Positions 28,056-37,501 of a stretch of DNA of 64,000 nt are shown here, one piece after another. Each line of letters starts with the position of its first letter. Within the stretch, counting starts at the first letter, position 1. The notes beneath the pieces were generated by a model, which was not told where the DNA came from, did not search any database, and worked only from the letters and a program-made list of their open reading frames with translations. The position numbers and the translations under genes were made by a program. Source of the stretch: Geothrix edaphica (GTDB taxonomy: Bacteria; Acidobacteriota; Holophagae; Holophagales; Holophagaceae); the NCBI RefSeq assembly GCF_030268045.1, contig NZ_BSDC01000001.1:496001-560000 (forward strand), read 5' to 3'.

Positions 28056-28409
28056 ATGCGTGGGTACGCGTCCATCCTGCTGCTGATCCTGGTAGCAGTG
28101 GCCCTGCCAATCATCATCCTGAACCTGTCGTGGCTCCTGCGCCCCAGTTGGCCCAGCGCGGCCAAGTACGCCACGTACGAGTGCGGCATCGTCACGACCA
28201 ACGAGGCCCGGGAGAAGTTCTCCGTTCGTTACTACCTGGTGGCAGTGATGTTCCTGGTGTTCGACGTGGAAACGGTGTTCCTCATGCCCTGGGCCATCCA
28301 GATGAAGGAACTGGCCGTGTTCGGCTTCATCGAGCTGGGCCTGTTCCTGTTCCTGCTGCTGTTCGGCTACGGCTACATCTGGTCCAAGGGAGCTCTGACA
28401 TGGGAATGA
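28056..28409 (+). CDS. nuoA: NADH-quinone oxidoreductase subunit A
   Basis: 117-aa membrane subunit of Complex I with three membrane segments. The family core KYATYECGI holds the conserved cysteine and glutamate of the loop that contacts the quinone site, and [12 protein letters not shown] is the conserved second helix. ATG at 28056 (MRGYASILL) follows GGAGG by four bases. First gene of an eleven-gene nuo cluster; it overlaps nuoB by ten bases. Confidence 0.95.
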   Translation: MRGYASILLLILVAVALPIIILNLSWLLRPSWPSAAKYATYECGIVTTNEAREKFSVRYYLVAVMFLVFDVETVFLMPWAIQMKELAVFGFIELGLFLFLLLFGYGYIWSKGALTWE

Positions 28410-28909
28410 ACCAACCCTCCGCCCTTGAGCACATCCTGATCACCACCAAGGTGGAGAAGGTCATGAACTGGTCCCGCGCCACCAGCGTGTGGCCCGTGAC
28501 CTTCGGCCTGGCCTGCTGCGCCATCGAGATGATGGCCGCCGGCGCCAGCCGCTTCGACTTCGACCGCTTCGGGGCCGGCATCTTCCGCGCCACCCCCCGC
28601 CAAGCGGACCTGATGATCGTGGCGGGCACCGTGACCTACAAGATGGCCCCCATCATCAAGACCCTCTACGACCAGATGCCCGAGCCCAAGTGGGTGATCG
28701 CCATGGGGTCCTGCGCCACTGCAGGCGGGCCCTTCGATTCGTACCACACGGTGCAGGGCGTGGATAAGGTCGTGCCCGTGGACGTCTACATCCCGGGCTG
28801 CCCGCCCCGGCCCGAGTCGCTCATCTACGGGTTCATGAAGCTGCAGGACAAGATCATGACCAGCAGCCTGGCCGATCGGTACAAGGACATCTTCGAGGAG
28901 GTCGGCTGA
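28400..28909 (+). CDS. nuoB: NADH-quinone oxidoreductase subunit B
   Basis: 169-aa peripheral-arm subunit carrying iron-sulfur cluster N2, the final electron donor to quinone. All four ligands are present: the adjacent pair in [11 protein letters not shown], one in MGSCATAGG and one in PGCPPRPE. The ATG at 28400 has GGGAG seven bases upstream; the gene begins inside nuoA and its stop shares one base with the nuoC start. Length is normal for the subfamily. Confidence 0.96.
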   Translation: MGMNQPSALEHILITTKVEKVMNWSRATSVWPVTFGLACCAIEMMAAGASRFDFDRFGAGIFRATPRQADLMIVAGTVTYKMAPIIKTLYDQMPEPKWVIAMGSCATAGGPFDSYHTVQGVDKVVPVDVYIPGCPPRPESLIYGFMKLQDKIMTSSLADRYKDIFEEVG

Positions 28910-29787
28910 TGTCGGAACCGAACGTCCCCCAGACTCCGGAGGTCCCGGAGGCTCCCGCCGGTCCGTACGTCTACGACTACGCGGCCGCGCCGAACCGGCA
29001 GATCGTCATGCCGAAGACGGTGCCCCTGCCGAGCTACCGCACCTACCTGGCCGAACAGAAGGCCGCGGCCGAAGCCGATGAGGCCAAGTGGCAGAAGTCG
29101 CTGGCGGACTACGAGACCGCGAAGGCCAAGGCGGAGGCCGAGGGCAAGGACGCCCCCAAGCCCCCCGTCCGGCCCGTCCCCCGCAAGGACGACAACGACA
29201 TGAAGGCCCCGGTGCCGCAGGAGGCGACGGACGCCGATCTCCTGAAACTGCAGGCCCTCCTGGGCGACAAGGTCGAGGAGATCTTCGAGCAGGCCGGCGA
29301 GCTGGTCTGCCAGGTGAAGAAGGAGGCCATCCTCGAGGCGCTGACGCTGTGCCGCGACGAGGCCGCCCTGAAGTACGAGATGCTGGCCGACCAGTCGGGC
29401 ACGCACTATCCCGCCGCCAAGGACTTCGCCTACAGCGTGGTCTACCACCTGACGAGCATCTGCCGCCGGAAGCGCCTGCGCCTCCGCATCCTCGTGCCCG
29501 AGGGGTTCGCGCCCGAGAGCGCCTGCGCCGTCTATCCCGGGGCCAACTGGATGGAGCGCGAGATCTACGACATGCTCGGGATCTGCTTCCTCAACCATCC
29601 CGACATGACCCGCATCCTCTGCCCGGAGGACTGGGAGGGCTACCCCCTGAGGAAGGACTACCCGACCGTGGGCTGGGGCCAGCGGGACATCTCCTTCCGC
29701 GAGGACCGCAGCGGCATGCTGGAGCGCATCGCCCTCCAGAAGGCCGGCCAGCTGGGCCTCAACCTGAAGCAACCCAAGGCGGACTAG
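28909..29787 (+). CDS. nuoC: NADH-quinone oxidoreductase subunit C with long N-terminal extension
   Basis: 292 aa. The NuoC (30-kDa) domain occupies about residues 115-290, with the signature WMEREIYDMLGICFLNHPD and the closing YPLRKDYP. The first ~110 residues are an added region rich in Pro, Ala, Lys and Glu, including a charged helical stretch (about 45-85); no known domain is recognisable there. NuoC shapes the connecting module between the peripheral and membrane arms. It is separate from NuoD, unlike the fused NuoCD of E. coli. The start shares one base with the nuoB stop (TGATG). Confidence 0.94.
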   Translation: MSEPNVPQTPEVPEAPAGPYVYDYAAAPNRQIVMPKTVPLPSYRTYLAEQKAAAEADEAKWQKSLADYETAKAKAEAEGKDAPKPPVRPVPRKDDNDMKAPVPQEATDADLLKLQALLGDKVEEIFEQAGELVCQVKKEAILEALTLCRDEAALKYEMLADQSGTHYPAAKDFAYSVVYHLTSICRRKRLRLRILVPEGFAPESACAVYPGANWMEREIYDMLGICFLNHPDMTRILCPEDWEGYPLRKDYPTVGWGQRDISFREDRSGMLERIALQKAGQLGLNLKQPKAD

Positions 29788-29796
29788 GAGCGGACG

Positions 29797-30897
29797 GTGT
29801 TCAAGAACGAGGAAATGGAGATCAACCTGGGCCCGCAGCACCCGTCCACGCACGGTGTGCTCCGGGTGAAGCTGCGGCTCGATGGCGAGACCATCACGCA
29901 CTGCCGGCCGATGATCGGCTACCTGCACCGGGGCGTCGAGAAGATCTGCGAGAACCAGAGCTTCTTCCAGGGCCAGGTCTGGACCGATCGCATGGACTAC
30001 TGCTCCGCCGTGGCCAACAACCTGGGCTGGGCGGAGGCCAATGAGAAGCTGCTCGGCATCACCGTGCCGCGCCGCGCCCAGTACATCCGCACGCTGCTGA
30101 ACGAATTCAACCGTCTGGCCTCGCACCTGATCTGGCTGGCGACGCACGCCCTCGACATCGGCGCGATGACGGTGTTCCTCTACGCCTTCCGCGAGCGCGA
30201 GGACATCCTCGACATCAACGAGGCCTTCTGCGGCTCCCGCCTCACCACCACGGCCTTCCGCATCGGCGGCCTGCGCGAGGACCTGCCTCCCGGCTTCGAG
30301 AAGCTGGTCCGGAAGTTCCTGGCCAAGTTCCCCACCTGCCTCGAGGAATACGAGAACCTGCTCACCGAGAACCGCATCTGGAAGAAGCGCACCATCGGCG
30401 TGGCCAAGCTCGGCGCCGAGGATGCCATCGCCATGGGCGTCACGGGCCCCGTGCTGCGCGCGGCCGGGGTGCCCTACGACATCCGCAAGGCCTTCCCCTA
30501 TGCGGCCTACGGGGAGATGGACTTCGAGATCCCCACCCGCACCGAGGCGGACACCTACGCCCGGTACCTGGTCCGCATGGCCGAGATGCGCCAGAGCGCC
30601 CGCATCATCCAGCAGTGCATCGACGGACTCCCCGAAGGGCCCGTCATGGCCAAGCTCCCGAAGATCCTGAGGTCCGAGGTCAACGAGGTCTACCACGCCA
30701 CGGAATCGCCCAAGGGCGAGATCGGGTACTACCTCGTGGGCGAGAAGGGCTCGCTGAACCCCTACCGGTTCCACGTGCGGGCTCCCGGGTTCATCAACCT
30801 CCAATCCCTGCCCAAGATGGCCGAGGGAGGCCTGATCGCCGACATCGTGGCGGCCATCGGCACCCTGGACATCGTGCTCGGCGAGATCGACCGCTAG
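29797..30897 (+). CDS. nuoD: NADH-quinone oxidoreductase subunit D
   Basis: 366-aa quinone-site subunit, descended from NiFe-hydrogenase large subunits. The signature GPQHPSTHGVLR is near the N-terminus and the chain ends in the usual DIVLGEIDR. The hydrogenase nickel-binding cysteines are absent, as expected. GTG start at 29797 with AGGAG six bases upstream. Shorter than the 400-aa average because the N-terminal tail is minimal. Lies between nuoC and nuoH in the conserved order. Confidence 0.96.
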   Translation: MFKNEEMEINLGPQHPSTHGVLRVKLRLDGETITHCRPMIGYLHRGVEKICENQSFFQGQVWTDRMDYCSAVANNLGWAEANEKLLGITVPRRAQYIRTLLNEFNRLASHLIWLATHALDIGAMTVFLYAFREREDILDINEAFCGSRLTTTAFRIGGLREDLPPGFEKLVRKFLAKFPTCLEEYENLLTENRIWKKRTIGVAKLGAEDAIAMGVTGPVLRAAGVPYDIRKAFPYAAYGEMDFEIPTRTEADTYARYLVRMAEMRQSARIIQQCIDGLPEGPVMAKLPKILRSEVNEVYHATESPKGEIGYYLVGEKGSLNPYRFHVRAPGFINLQSLPKMAEGGLIADIVAAIGTLDIVLGEIDR

Positions 30898-30916
30898 CCG
30901 ACGAGGATCCCAAGAC

Positions 30917-32074
30917 ATGCCGACTCCGACCCTCACCCAGTCCATCGTGATCACCCTCATCCAGTGCCTGCTGGTGGTGATCTTCGTCTTCGTCGTCGTC
31001 CCCCTCACGGTGTTCGCCGAGCGCAAGGTGCTCGGCCACCTCCAGCAGCGCCTAGGTTCCACCCGCGTGGCCAGCGGCCACATCGGTGTCACCGGCTGGA
31101 TGAACCGCGGCATGTGGAAGTGGGGCCGTATTCCGGTCCTCTCGTACTGGCGCGGCATCCCCGGCCTCCTGGCCGATGTGCTGAAGCTGATCCTGAAGGA
31201 AGACATCATCCCCACGAAGGCCGACCGGTTCGTCTTCTTCCTCGCGCCCTCCATCAGCATGGTGTCCGCGGTGGTGGTGTTCGCCGCGATCTCCTTCGTG
31301 CCCGGCACCTTCTTCACCTTCCCGGTCTGGTTCCCCTTCGTGGGCGGCCTCCCGGTCTCCGGTGGGATCGCCGACATCAACGTGGGCCTGCTCTGGATCC
31401 TGGGCGTGGCGACCGTGGGGGTGTACGGCATCGTCCTGGCGGGCTGGTCCTCGAACTCCAAGTACCCCCTGCTGGGCGGCCTGCGCAGCGCGGCCCAGAT
31501 GGTGAGCTATGAGGTCCCCCTGGCCCTCAGCCTCCTCGCGCCCGTGGTCCTCTCCGCCAGCCTGAATTTCGGCGAGATGTCCGCCCGCATGGCGACCGGG
31601 ATGCCGTTCTGGGCCCTGGTGCCCCAGGTCATCGGCTTCCTGCTCTACCTGACCTGCGGCTTCGCCGAGACCAACCGCCTCCCCTTCGACATGCCCGAGG
31701 CCGAGAACGAGCTGGTGGCCGGCTTCCACACCGAGTATTCCGGCATGAAGTTCGGGTTCTTCTACCTGGCCGAGTACATCAACATGACCGTCGTGGCGGC
31801 CCTGGCCTCCGCCTTCTTCCTGGGCGGCCCCTGGCTCCTGCCCTTCGGCCTGCAGGGCCTGCTGATTCCCGCTTCCGTCCCGTTCATCGGACAGCCCCAC
31901 GCCATCTTCTTCGTGGCCAAGATCGTCTTCCTGCTCTTCACCTACATCTGGGTCCGCGGGACCATCCCCCGCTACCGGTACGACCAGATCATGGCGGTGG
32001 GCTGGAAGTACCTGATCCCCATGGCGCTGATCAACCTGCTGCTGGCGGCCGCCATCCGCTGCTTCGCCGTCTAA
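30917..32074 (+). CDS. nuoH: NADH-quinone oxidoreductase subunit H
   Basis: 385-aa membrane subunit with eight or more spans that forms the quinone chamber and the start of the proton path. Signatures: ERKVLGHLQQRLGSTRV after the first span and FAETNRLPFDMPEAENELVAGFHTEYSG, the long loop bearing the conserved acidic residues. ATG at 30917. Between residues about 95 and 175 the loops are normal; nothing is missing. Confidence 0.96.
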   Translation: MPTPTLTQSIVITLIQCLLVVIFVFVVVPLTVFAERKVLGHLQQRLGSTRVASGHIGVTGWMNRGMWKWGRIPVLSYWRGIPGLLADVLKLILKEDIIPTKADRFVFFLAPSISMVSAVVVFAAISFVPGTFFTFPVWFPFVGGLPVSGGIADINVGLLWILGVATVGVYGIVLAGWSSNSKYPLLGGLRSAAQMVSYEVPLALSLLAPVVLSASLNFGEMSARMATGMPFWALVPQVIGFLLYLTCGFAETNRLPFDMPEAENELVAGFHTEYSGMKFGFFYLAEYINMTVVAALASAFFLGGPWLLPFGLQGLLIPASVPFIGQPHAIFFVAKIVFLLFTYIWVRGTIPRYRYDQIMAVGWKYLIPMALINLLLAAAIRCFAV

Positions 32075-32084
32075 GGGGCCGCCC

Positions 32085-32588
32085 ATGAACAAGTTCCTGA
32101 GGACCCTCATCCCCACCGACATCGCCAAGGGCCTGTCCATCACGGGCAAGCACTTCAGCCAGGTGTTCTTCACGGCCAACCGGCGCAAGGTGCCGTTCCA
32201 CATCGTCTCCGAGTACCCCGAGGTGCCCGTCAAGGTCCAGCCCCGCTACCGGGGCCGCCTGACGCTGCTCAAGGACGAGCAGGGCGAGATCAAGTGCGTC
32301 TGCTGCCTGGCCTGCGAGAAGATCTGCCCCACCCAGGTGATCACCATCGAGAAGGGCAAGAAGGAGGGGCGCAAGATGCCCTTCCCCGTGCGCTACGACT
32401 TCGAGATGGAGCGCTGCATCTTCTGCGAGTTCTGCGTGGAGAGCTGCGGATTCGATTCCATCATCCTCAACCACCAGTTCGAGCTGGCCTCCTACAACCG
32501 GGAGGATCTCTCCCTGGGCACCGAGGGGCTCGGCCAGAACATGTTCGTGCCCTCCCCCGTGGGCAAGTTCAGCGTGGCTGACGACTGA
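32085..32588 (+). CDS. nuoI: NADH-quinone oxidoreductase subunit I
   Basis: 167-aa ferredoxin-like subunit with two [4Fe-4S] clusters (N6a, N6b) that pass electrons towards N2. First motif CVCCLACEKICP is canonical; the second, CIFCEFCVESCG, has all four cysteines but Gly where Pro is usual after the last one. A 40-residue N-terminal region with ITGKHFSQVFF and the segment VKVQPRYRGRLTL are typical. ATG at 32085. The remaining electron-input subunits NuoE, F and G are not encoded nearby. Confidence 0.95.
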   Translation: MNKFLRTLIPTDIAKGLSITGKHFSQVFFTANRRKVPFHIVSEYPEVPVKVQPRYRGRLTLLKDEQGEIKCVCCLACEKICPTQVITIEKGKKEGRKMPFPVRYDFEMERCIFCEFCVESCGFDSIILNHQFELASYNREDLSLGTEGLGQNMFVPSPVGKFSVADD

Positions 32589-32622
32589 TCCCATCCCTTC
32601 GCGCCTATCCAGAGGACGTCCC

Positions 32623-33174
32623 ATGGAACATTTCATCGAAACGATCGGCCGGAACATGTTCGCCATCTTCGGCGTCATGGCCCTTGTCGGCGCCCTGCTC
32701 ATGATCGCCTCCCGGAGCGCGATCCACAGCGTGCTGGGCTTCCTCTTCGCGATGCTGAGCATCGCGGGGTGCTTCCTCTCGCTCGAGGCCGAGTTCCTGG
32801 GCATGGCCCAGATCCTGGTCTACGCGGGCGGCATCGTGGTGCTCTTCCTCTTCGTGGTCATGCTCGTGGAGATGAGCAAGAAGAAGGAGGGCGAGGTCTT
32901 CCAGCTGCAGTCGCGCTACGCCGTGGTGGCTGTCGCGGTGGGCGCCGCGCTGTTCCTGACGGTGTTCCGCAAGGCGATCTTCGGTGTCGCCTCGCCGGAA
33001 GCCCTGGTCCTGCGGCCGGAGCTGGCCAGGGGGCTGGACGTGGCCCATCAGAACGCCCAGGCGGTGAGCCGCGGCCTCTTCGCGGACTACCTCCTGCCCT
33101 TCGAGATCCTCAGCGTGATCTTGCTGGTGGCCCTGGTGGGCGCCGTGGTGCTGGCCAAGACGGAGAGGGTGTGA
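32623..33174 (+). CDS. nuoJ: NADH-quinone oxidoreductase subunit J
   Basis: 183-aa membrane subunit with five hydrophobic segments. The family pattern EFLGMAQILVYAGGIVVLFLFVVML spans the third helix, whose pi-bulge shifts during turnover. About 30 residues longer than the shortest homologues, through the loop at about 115-150. The stop overlaps the nuoK start by one base. Confidence 0.93.
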   Translation: MEHFIETIGRNMFAIFGVMALVGALLMIASRSAIHSVLGFLFAMLSIAGCFLSLEAEFLGMAQILVYAGGIVVLFLFVVMLVEMSKKKEGEVFQLQSRYAVVAVAVGAALFLTVFRKAIFGVASPEALVLRPELARGLDVAHQNAQAVSRGLFADYLLPFEILSVILLVALVGAVVLAKTERV

Positions 33175-33476
33175 TGGTCAGCCTGAACGCGGTCCTCCTC
33201 ATCTCCTTCCTGCTGTTCTCCATCGGCATCGCGGGTGTCCTGATCCGGCGCAACGCGCTGATCATTCTCATGTGCGTCGAGCTCATGCTCAACGCCGCCA
33301 ACCTGAACTTCATCGCCTTCGCCCGCCACAACGGCTCGGTCGCCGGCCAGGCCTTCGCCCTGCTGGTGATGGGCTTCGCCGCTGCCGAAGTGGCCGTGGG
33401 TCTCGCGCTGGTGGTGGCCCTCTACCGCAAGCGCGACACCGTCCAGGTGGACGATATCAACCTGCTGAAGGGATGA
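33174..33476 (+). CDS. nuoK: NADH-quinone oxidoreductase subunit K
   Basis: 100-aa subunit with three membrane spans, related to MrpC. Two conserved membrane glutamates are visible, in MCVELMLNAANLNF and FAAAEVAVGLAL, which form part of the proton path. Length matches the family exactly. Overlaps nuoJ by one base and nuoL by four. Confidence 0.96.
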   Translation: MVSLNAVLLISFLLFSIGIAGVLIRRNALIILMCVELMLNAANLNFIAFARHNGSVAGQAFALLVMGFAAAEVAVGLALVVALYRKRDTVQVDDINLLKG

Positions 33477-35803
33477 CGACGACCATGGAACATGCAATGA
33501 CCGCCGCCTCCCATCCGAGCAGCTACCTCTGGCTGATCCCCTTCCTGCCCTTCTTCGGGTTCCTCATCAACGGCCTCAGTGGCCGGAAGCTGAAGAGCAC
33601 CAAGGTCGTGGACTTCTTCGCTCTCGGCAGCGTGGGCCTGGCCTTCCTCCTCACGCTCTGGCATTTCGTCCAGCTCATCGGCCTGCCCGCCGATGGCCGC
33701 TCCCTCCACCAGAGCCTCTGGACCTGGTTCGACATCGGCGGCGCCCGGGTGCTGGGCGGGCTTACGACCTACAAGATCGAGTGGGCCTACAAGTTCGATG
33801 TGCTCAGTGGCTGCATGGCCCTGCTGGTGTCGGGCGCGGGCTTCCTCATCCACCTGTTCAGCACCGGCTACATGGCCGAGGAGCGGAACGACGGCCGCTA
33901 CTACCGCTTCATGGCCTACCTGAACCTCTTCGTGTTCAGCATGCTGAACCTGGTGCTGGGTGCCAACATCCTGATGATGTTCCTGGGCTGGGAAGGGGTG
34001 GGCCTCTGCTCCTACCTGCTCATCGGCTTCTACTTCGAGAAGGAGTTCGCCGCCGTTGCCGGCAAGAAGGCCTTCGTCACGAACCGCATCGGCGACTTCG
34101 GCTTCATGCTCGGGTTCTTCCTGATCTTCCAGGTCTTCGGAACCCTCGACTACGACACGCTGATGGGCTCCGTCCGCGGGATCGCGACCATGCCGGCCAT
34201 CACGCTCTACGGCCACACCGCGAGCCCCACCTGGTGGTTCAACCTCATCGGCTGCTGCCTCTTCGTGGGCGCCATGGGCAAGTCCGCGCAGATCCCCCTC
34301 TATGTGTGGCTGCCGGACGCCATGGCGGGCCCGACGCCCGTCAGCGCGCTGATCCACGCCGCCACCATGGTGACCAGCGGCCTCTACATGATCACGCGGC
34401 TGAACTTCATCTACGTGAACGCCCCCGTGGCGCTCGCGGTGGTGCTGGCCTTCGGTTCGCTCACGGCCTTCGTGGCCGCCACCATGGGCCTGGCCCAGTA
34501 CGACATCAAGAAGGTGCTGGCCTACTCCACCGTGTCCCAGCTGGGCTTCATGTTCATGGGCATGGGCGCCGGGGCCTTCAGCGCAGGCATGTTCCACGTC
34601 TTCACCCACGCCTTCTTCAAGGCCAGCCTCTTCCTCGGTTCCGGCGCGGTCATCGCGGCCTGCCACCACGAGCAGGACATGCGCAACATGGGCGGCCTCA
34701 AGAAGCTGATGCCCATCACCGCCATGAGCATGATCCTGGCGACCTTCGCCATCGCCGGCATCTTCCCCTTCTCGGGCTTCTTCTCGAAGGACGAGATCCT
34801 CTGGAAGGTGTTCGAGGGCTGGTACCAGCACGGCCACTACACGGGCCCCACCCTGAACCTGGTGGCCTGGATCCTGGGCATGCTCGGAGCCTTCTGCACC
34901 GCCTTCTACATGACCCGCCTCATCGCCATGACCTTCTATGGCGAGTACCGCGGCGCGGGGAACGATCCCTACGGCCTGACGGTGCAGTCCGAGGCCCATC
35001 ACGGCCACGACGACCATGGGCACGGCGACCACGGCCACGACGCGCATGGCCACCAGGCGAACGGCCTCCACGAGCTCGATCAGACGCATGCCCATCACGA
35101 TGACGATCCGGAAGACCACGACATCGTGCCGGGGCATCACCCCCATGAGGTCTCCTGGCGCATGTGGCTGCCGGTGGCCATCCTGGCGGGTCTGGCGGTG
35201 GTCGGCGGCTTCCTGAACTACCCCGAGAGCCTGCACCGCGTCCTGCCCATCGTGCCGGCCGAGCTCTTCAGCAAGTGGATCGAGCCGCTGCTCTACCAGG
35301 TGGCGCCGGTCCATCACGGGGAGCACATCCCGCCTGCCATGGAATACGGCCTCATGGCCTGGGCGACCCTGGTCTGGGCCCCCGGCGCCATGCTGCTGGC
35401 CTGGTGGATCTACAAGGTGGATCCCAGCTGGAGCCGGGCCAAGGCCTTCGTGGCCCGCTTCCCGAACCTCTACCGCTGGGTGAACGCCAAGTACTACGTG
35501 GACGAGTTCTACGAGGCGGCCCTCATCGAGCCCATCAAGCGCTTCTCCGCCCAGCTCTGGAGCTTCGACACCTGGGTGGTGGACGGCATGGTGAACGGCG
35601 CCGCCCGCGTCACGATCATCTGGGCCGACCTGTCCCACTGGATCGACCAGAAGCTGGTGGACGGCGCGGTCAACCTCACGGCCTACATCATCCAGGAGAC
35701 CAGCTCGGTCTTCCGGAGCCTGCAGAGCGGCCGCGTGCAGCACTACGCCTTCGTGATGTTCATCGGCTTCCTCGTCTTCGCCTTCTGGAAATTCCTCGCC
35801 TAG
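33473..35803 (+). CDS. nuoL: NADH-quinone oxidoreductase subunit L with histidine-rich insert
   Basis: 776 aa, far longer than the usual 600-680. Antiporter-like core with the proton-path Glu in FLGWEGVGLCSYLLIG and the key Lys in MGKSAQIPLYVWLPDAMAGPTPVSALIH. Between about residues 506 and 560 sits an insert with 17 histidines among Asp and Gly residues (for example HHGHDDHGHGDHGHDAHGH), after which the chain resumes with a span and the long lateral helix region. ATG at 33473 overlaps the nuoK stop; later ATGs at 33485 and 33497 are possible. The insert is in frame and GC use is unchanged, so it is not a sequencing artefact by appearance. Confidence 0.95.
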   Translation: MTTTMEHAMTAASHPSSYLWLIPFLPFFGFLINGLSGRKLKSTKVVDFFALGSVGLAFLLTLWHFVQLIGLPADGRSLHQSLWTWFDIGGARVLGGLTTYKIEWAYKFDVLSGCMALLVSGAGFLIHLFSTGYMAEERNDGRYYRFMAYLNLFVFSMLNLVLGANILMMFLGWEGVGLCSYLLIGFYFEKEFAAVAGKKAFVTNRIGDFGFMLGFFLIFQVFGTLDYDTLMGSVRGIATMPAITLYGHTASPTWWFNLIGCCLFVGAMGKSAQIPLYVWLPDAMAGPTPVSALIHAATMVTSGLYMITRLNFIYVNAPVALAVVLAFGSLTAFVAATMGLAQYDIKKVLAYSTVSQLGFMFMGMGAGAFSAGMFHVFTHAFFKASLFLGSGAVIAACHHEQDMRNMGGLKKLMPITAMSMILATFAIAGIFPFSGFFSKDEILWKVFEGWYQHGHYTGPTLNLVAWILGMLGAFCTAFYMTRLIAMTFYGEYRGAGNDPYGLTVQSEAHHGHDDHGHGDHGHDAHGHQANGLHELDQTHAHHDDDPEDHDIVPGHHPHEVSWRMWLPVAILAGLAVVGGFLNYPESLHRVLPIVPAELFSKWIEPLLYQVAPVHHGEHIPPAMEYGLMAWATLVWAPGAMLLAWWIYKVDPSWSRAKAFVARFPNLYRWVNAKYYVDEFYEAALIEPIKRFSAQLWSFDTWVVDGMVNGAARVTIIWADLSHWIDQKLVDGAVNLTAYIIQETSSVFRSLQSGRVQHYAFVMFIGFLVFAFWKFLA

Positions 35804-35824
35804 CCCTCATTGGTTGGAGTCCCC

Positions 35825-37501
35825 ATGTTCACCGCAAACACGACACTGATGCTGGTGGCGACCTTCCTGCCCCTCCTGGGGGCACTGGTCCTGCTTCTCG
35901 TGCCCAAGGACCAGCGCCGGGTCTTCGAGATCGGCTCCCTGCTGGTGATGATCGTCAGCTTCCTGATGAGCGCCGTCTTCTGGTTCGGCTATGACCGGTC
36001 CAGCGACGCGGTCCAGTGGTTCAAGGCCTGGGACTGGATCCCCTCCCTCGGCGTGAAGTTCGCCGTGGGCATGGACGGCATCAGCCTCCTGCTCTGGCTG
36101 CTGACCACCTTCATCGGCCCCATCGCCATCGCCTGTTCCTTCAAGGCCATCGAGGATCGGCACAAGGAGTACTACATCTGGATGCTGGTTCTCCAGACGG
36201 CCATGCTCGGTGTGTTCATCACCCAGGACATGTTCCTGTTCTACCTGTTCTGGGAAGTGATGCTGGTGCCGATGTACTTCCTCATCGCCATCTGGGGCGG
36301 CCCCCAGAAGCTGTACGCCGCCATCAAGCTCTTCCTCTACACCCTGGCGGGCGGCGTGCTGATGCTGGTGGCGATCCTGGCCATCTACTTCCTGCAGCAC
36401 AAGACCACGGGCGGCTACAACTTCTCCCTGGAGAGCTTCCAGGCCATGGCCCCGGTGATCGCCCAGCAGAGCAAGACCTACCAGATCCTGCTGGCCCTGG
36501 CCTTCTTCATCGGCTTCGCCATCAAGGTCCCGATGTTCCCCTTCCACACCTGGCTGCCGGACGCCCACGTGCAGGCGCCCACGGCCGGCTCCGTCATCCT
36601 GGCGGCCATCCTCCTGAAGATGGGCACCTACGGCTTTGTCCGGTTCCTGCTGCCCATCCTGCCCGGCGCCACCAAGGAGCTGATGCCCTGGTTCATCGCC
36701 CTGTCCCTCATCGGCATCATCTACGGCGCCCTGGTGGCCATGATCCAGAAGGACATGAAGAAGCTGGTGGCCTACTCCTCCGTGAGCCACCTGGGCCTCT
36801 GCATGCTGGGCCTCTTCGCCCTGAACCCCTACGGCATCAAGGGCGGCCTGTTCCAGATGATCAACCACGGCATCAGCACCAGCGGGCTCTTCCTCGCGGT
36901 GGGCATCGTCTATGAGCGCCGCCACACGCGCATGATCGCGGACTTCGGCGGCCTCTCGAAGAGCATGCCCGTCTACGCCACGGTCTTCATGATCATGACC
37001 ATGAGCAGCCTGGGCCTGCCGCTGCTGAACGGGTTCATCGGCGAGGGCGTCATCCTCATGGGCTCCTTCCAGGCCTTCCCCTGGGCCGCGGTCGTGGCCA
37101 CGCTGGGCATCATCCTCGGCGCTGCCTACCTGCTGTGGATGTACCAGCGCGTGATGTTCGGACCCATCACCGCCGTCAACGAGAAGATGGAGGACCTCAA
37201 CCTCCGCGAGGTGCTCTACTTCGCGCCGCTGGTCATCGCCGCCTTCTGGATCGGCATGTATCCCAAGCCGGTCATGGACGTGATGGACGCTCCGGTGCGC
37301 AAGCTCGTGGAGCAGATCACCCCCGGCTACCACGCCGCCCAGTCCCTGGCCGCCCAGCAGGCCGCCGCCGCCAAGCTCGGCATGCAGGGCATGGCCGCTC
37401 CTGCCGCGCACCACGAGGCGGCTCCGGCTGGCCATGACGTGGTGCCCGCCGGCCATGAGGCTCCTGTCCACGAAGCTCCTGCCCACGGCGGAGGCCACTG
37501 A
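35825..37501 (+). CDS. nuoM: NADH-quinone oxidoreductase subunit M with histidine-rich tail
   Basis: 558 aa, antiporter-like proton-pumping subunit with 14 membrane spans. Signatures: LFYLFWEVMLVPMYFLIAIWGG with the essential Glu, and IKVPMFPFHTWLPDAHVQAPTAGSV with the conserved Lys/His region. The last 40 residues are an Ala/Pro/His tail with seven histidines and no family counterpart that I know. ATG at 35825 with GGAG upstream; a TTG at 35810 is unlikely. The stop overlaps the nuoN start by one base. Confidence 0.95.
   Translation: MFTANTTLMLVATFLPLLGALVLLLVPKDQRRVFEIGSLLVMIVSFLMSAVFWFGYDRSSDAVQWFKAWDWIPSLGVKFAVGMDGISLLLWLLTTFIGPIAIACSFKAIEDRHKEYYIWMLVLQTAMLGVFITQDMFLFYLFWEVMLVPMYFLIAIWGGPQKLYAAIKLFLYTLAGGVLMLVAILAIYFLQHKTTGGYNFSLESFQAMAPVIAQQSKTYQILLALAFFIGFAIKVPMFPFHTWLPDAHVQAPTAGSVILAAILLKMGTYGFVRFLLPILPGATKELMPWFIALSLIGIIYGALVAMIQKDMKKLVAYSSVSHLGLCMLGLFALNPYGIKGGLFQMINHGISTSGLFLAVGIVYERRHTRMIADFGGLSKSMPVYATVFMIMTMSSLGLPLLNGFIGEGVILMGSFQAFPWAAVVATLGIILGAAYLLWMYQRVMFGPITAVNEKMEDLNLREVLYFAPLVIAAFWIGMYPKPVMDVMDAPVRKLVEQITPGYHAAQSLAAQQAAAAKLGMQGMAAPAAHHEAAPAGHDVVPAGHEAPVHEAPAHGGGH

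Noticed and set aside
28825-31461. 878-residue open frame opposite nuoB-C-D-H
   Set aside because: The sense strand encodes clear Complex I subunits; the antisense product has no motif.
33422-35743. 773-residue antisense frame opposite nuoL
   Set aside because: Val/His/Glu-rich mirror of nuoL with no recognisable domain.
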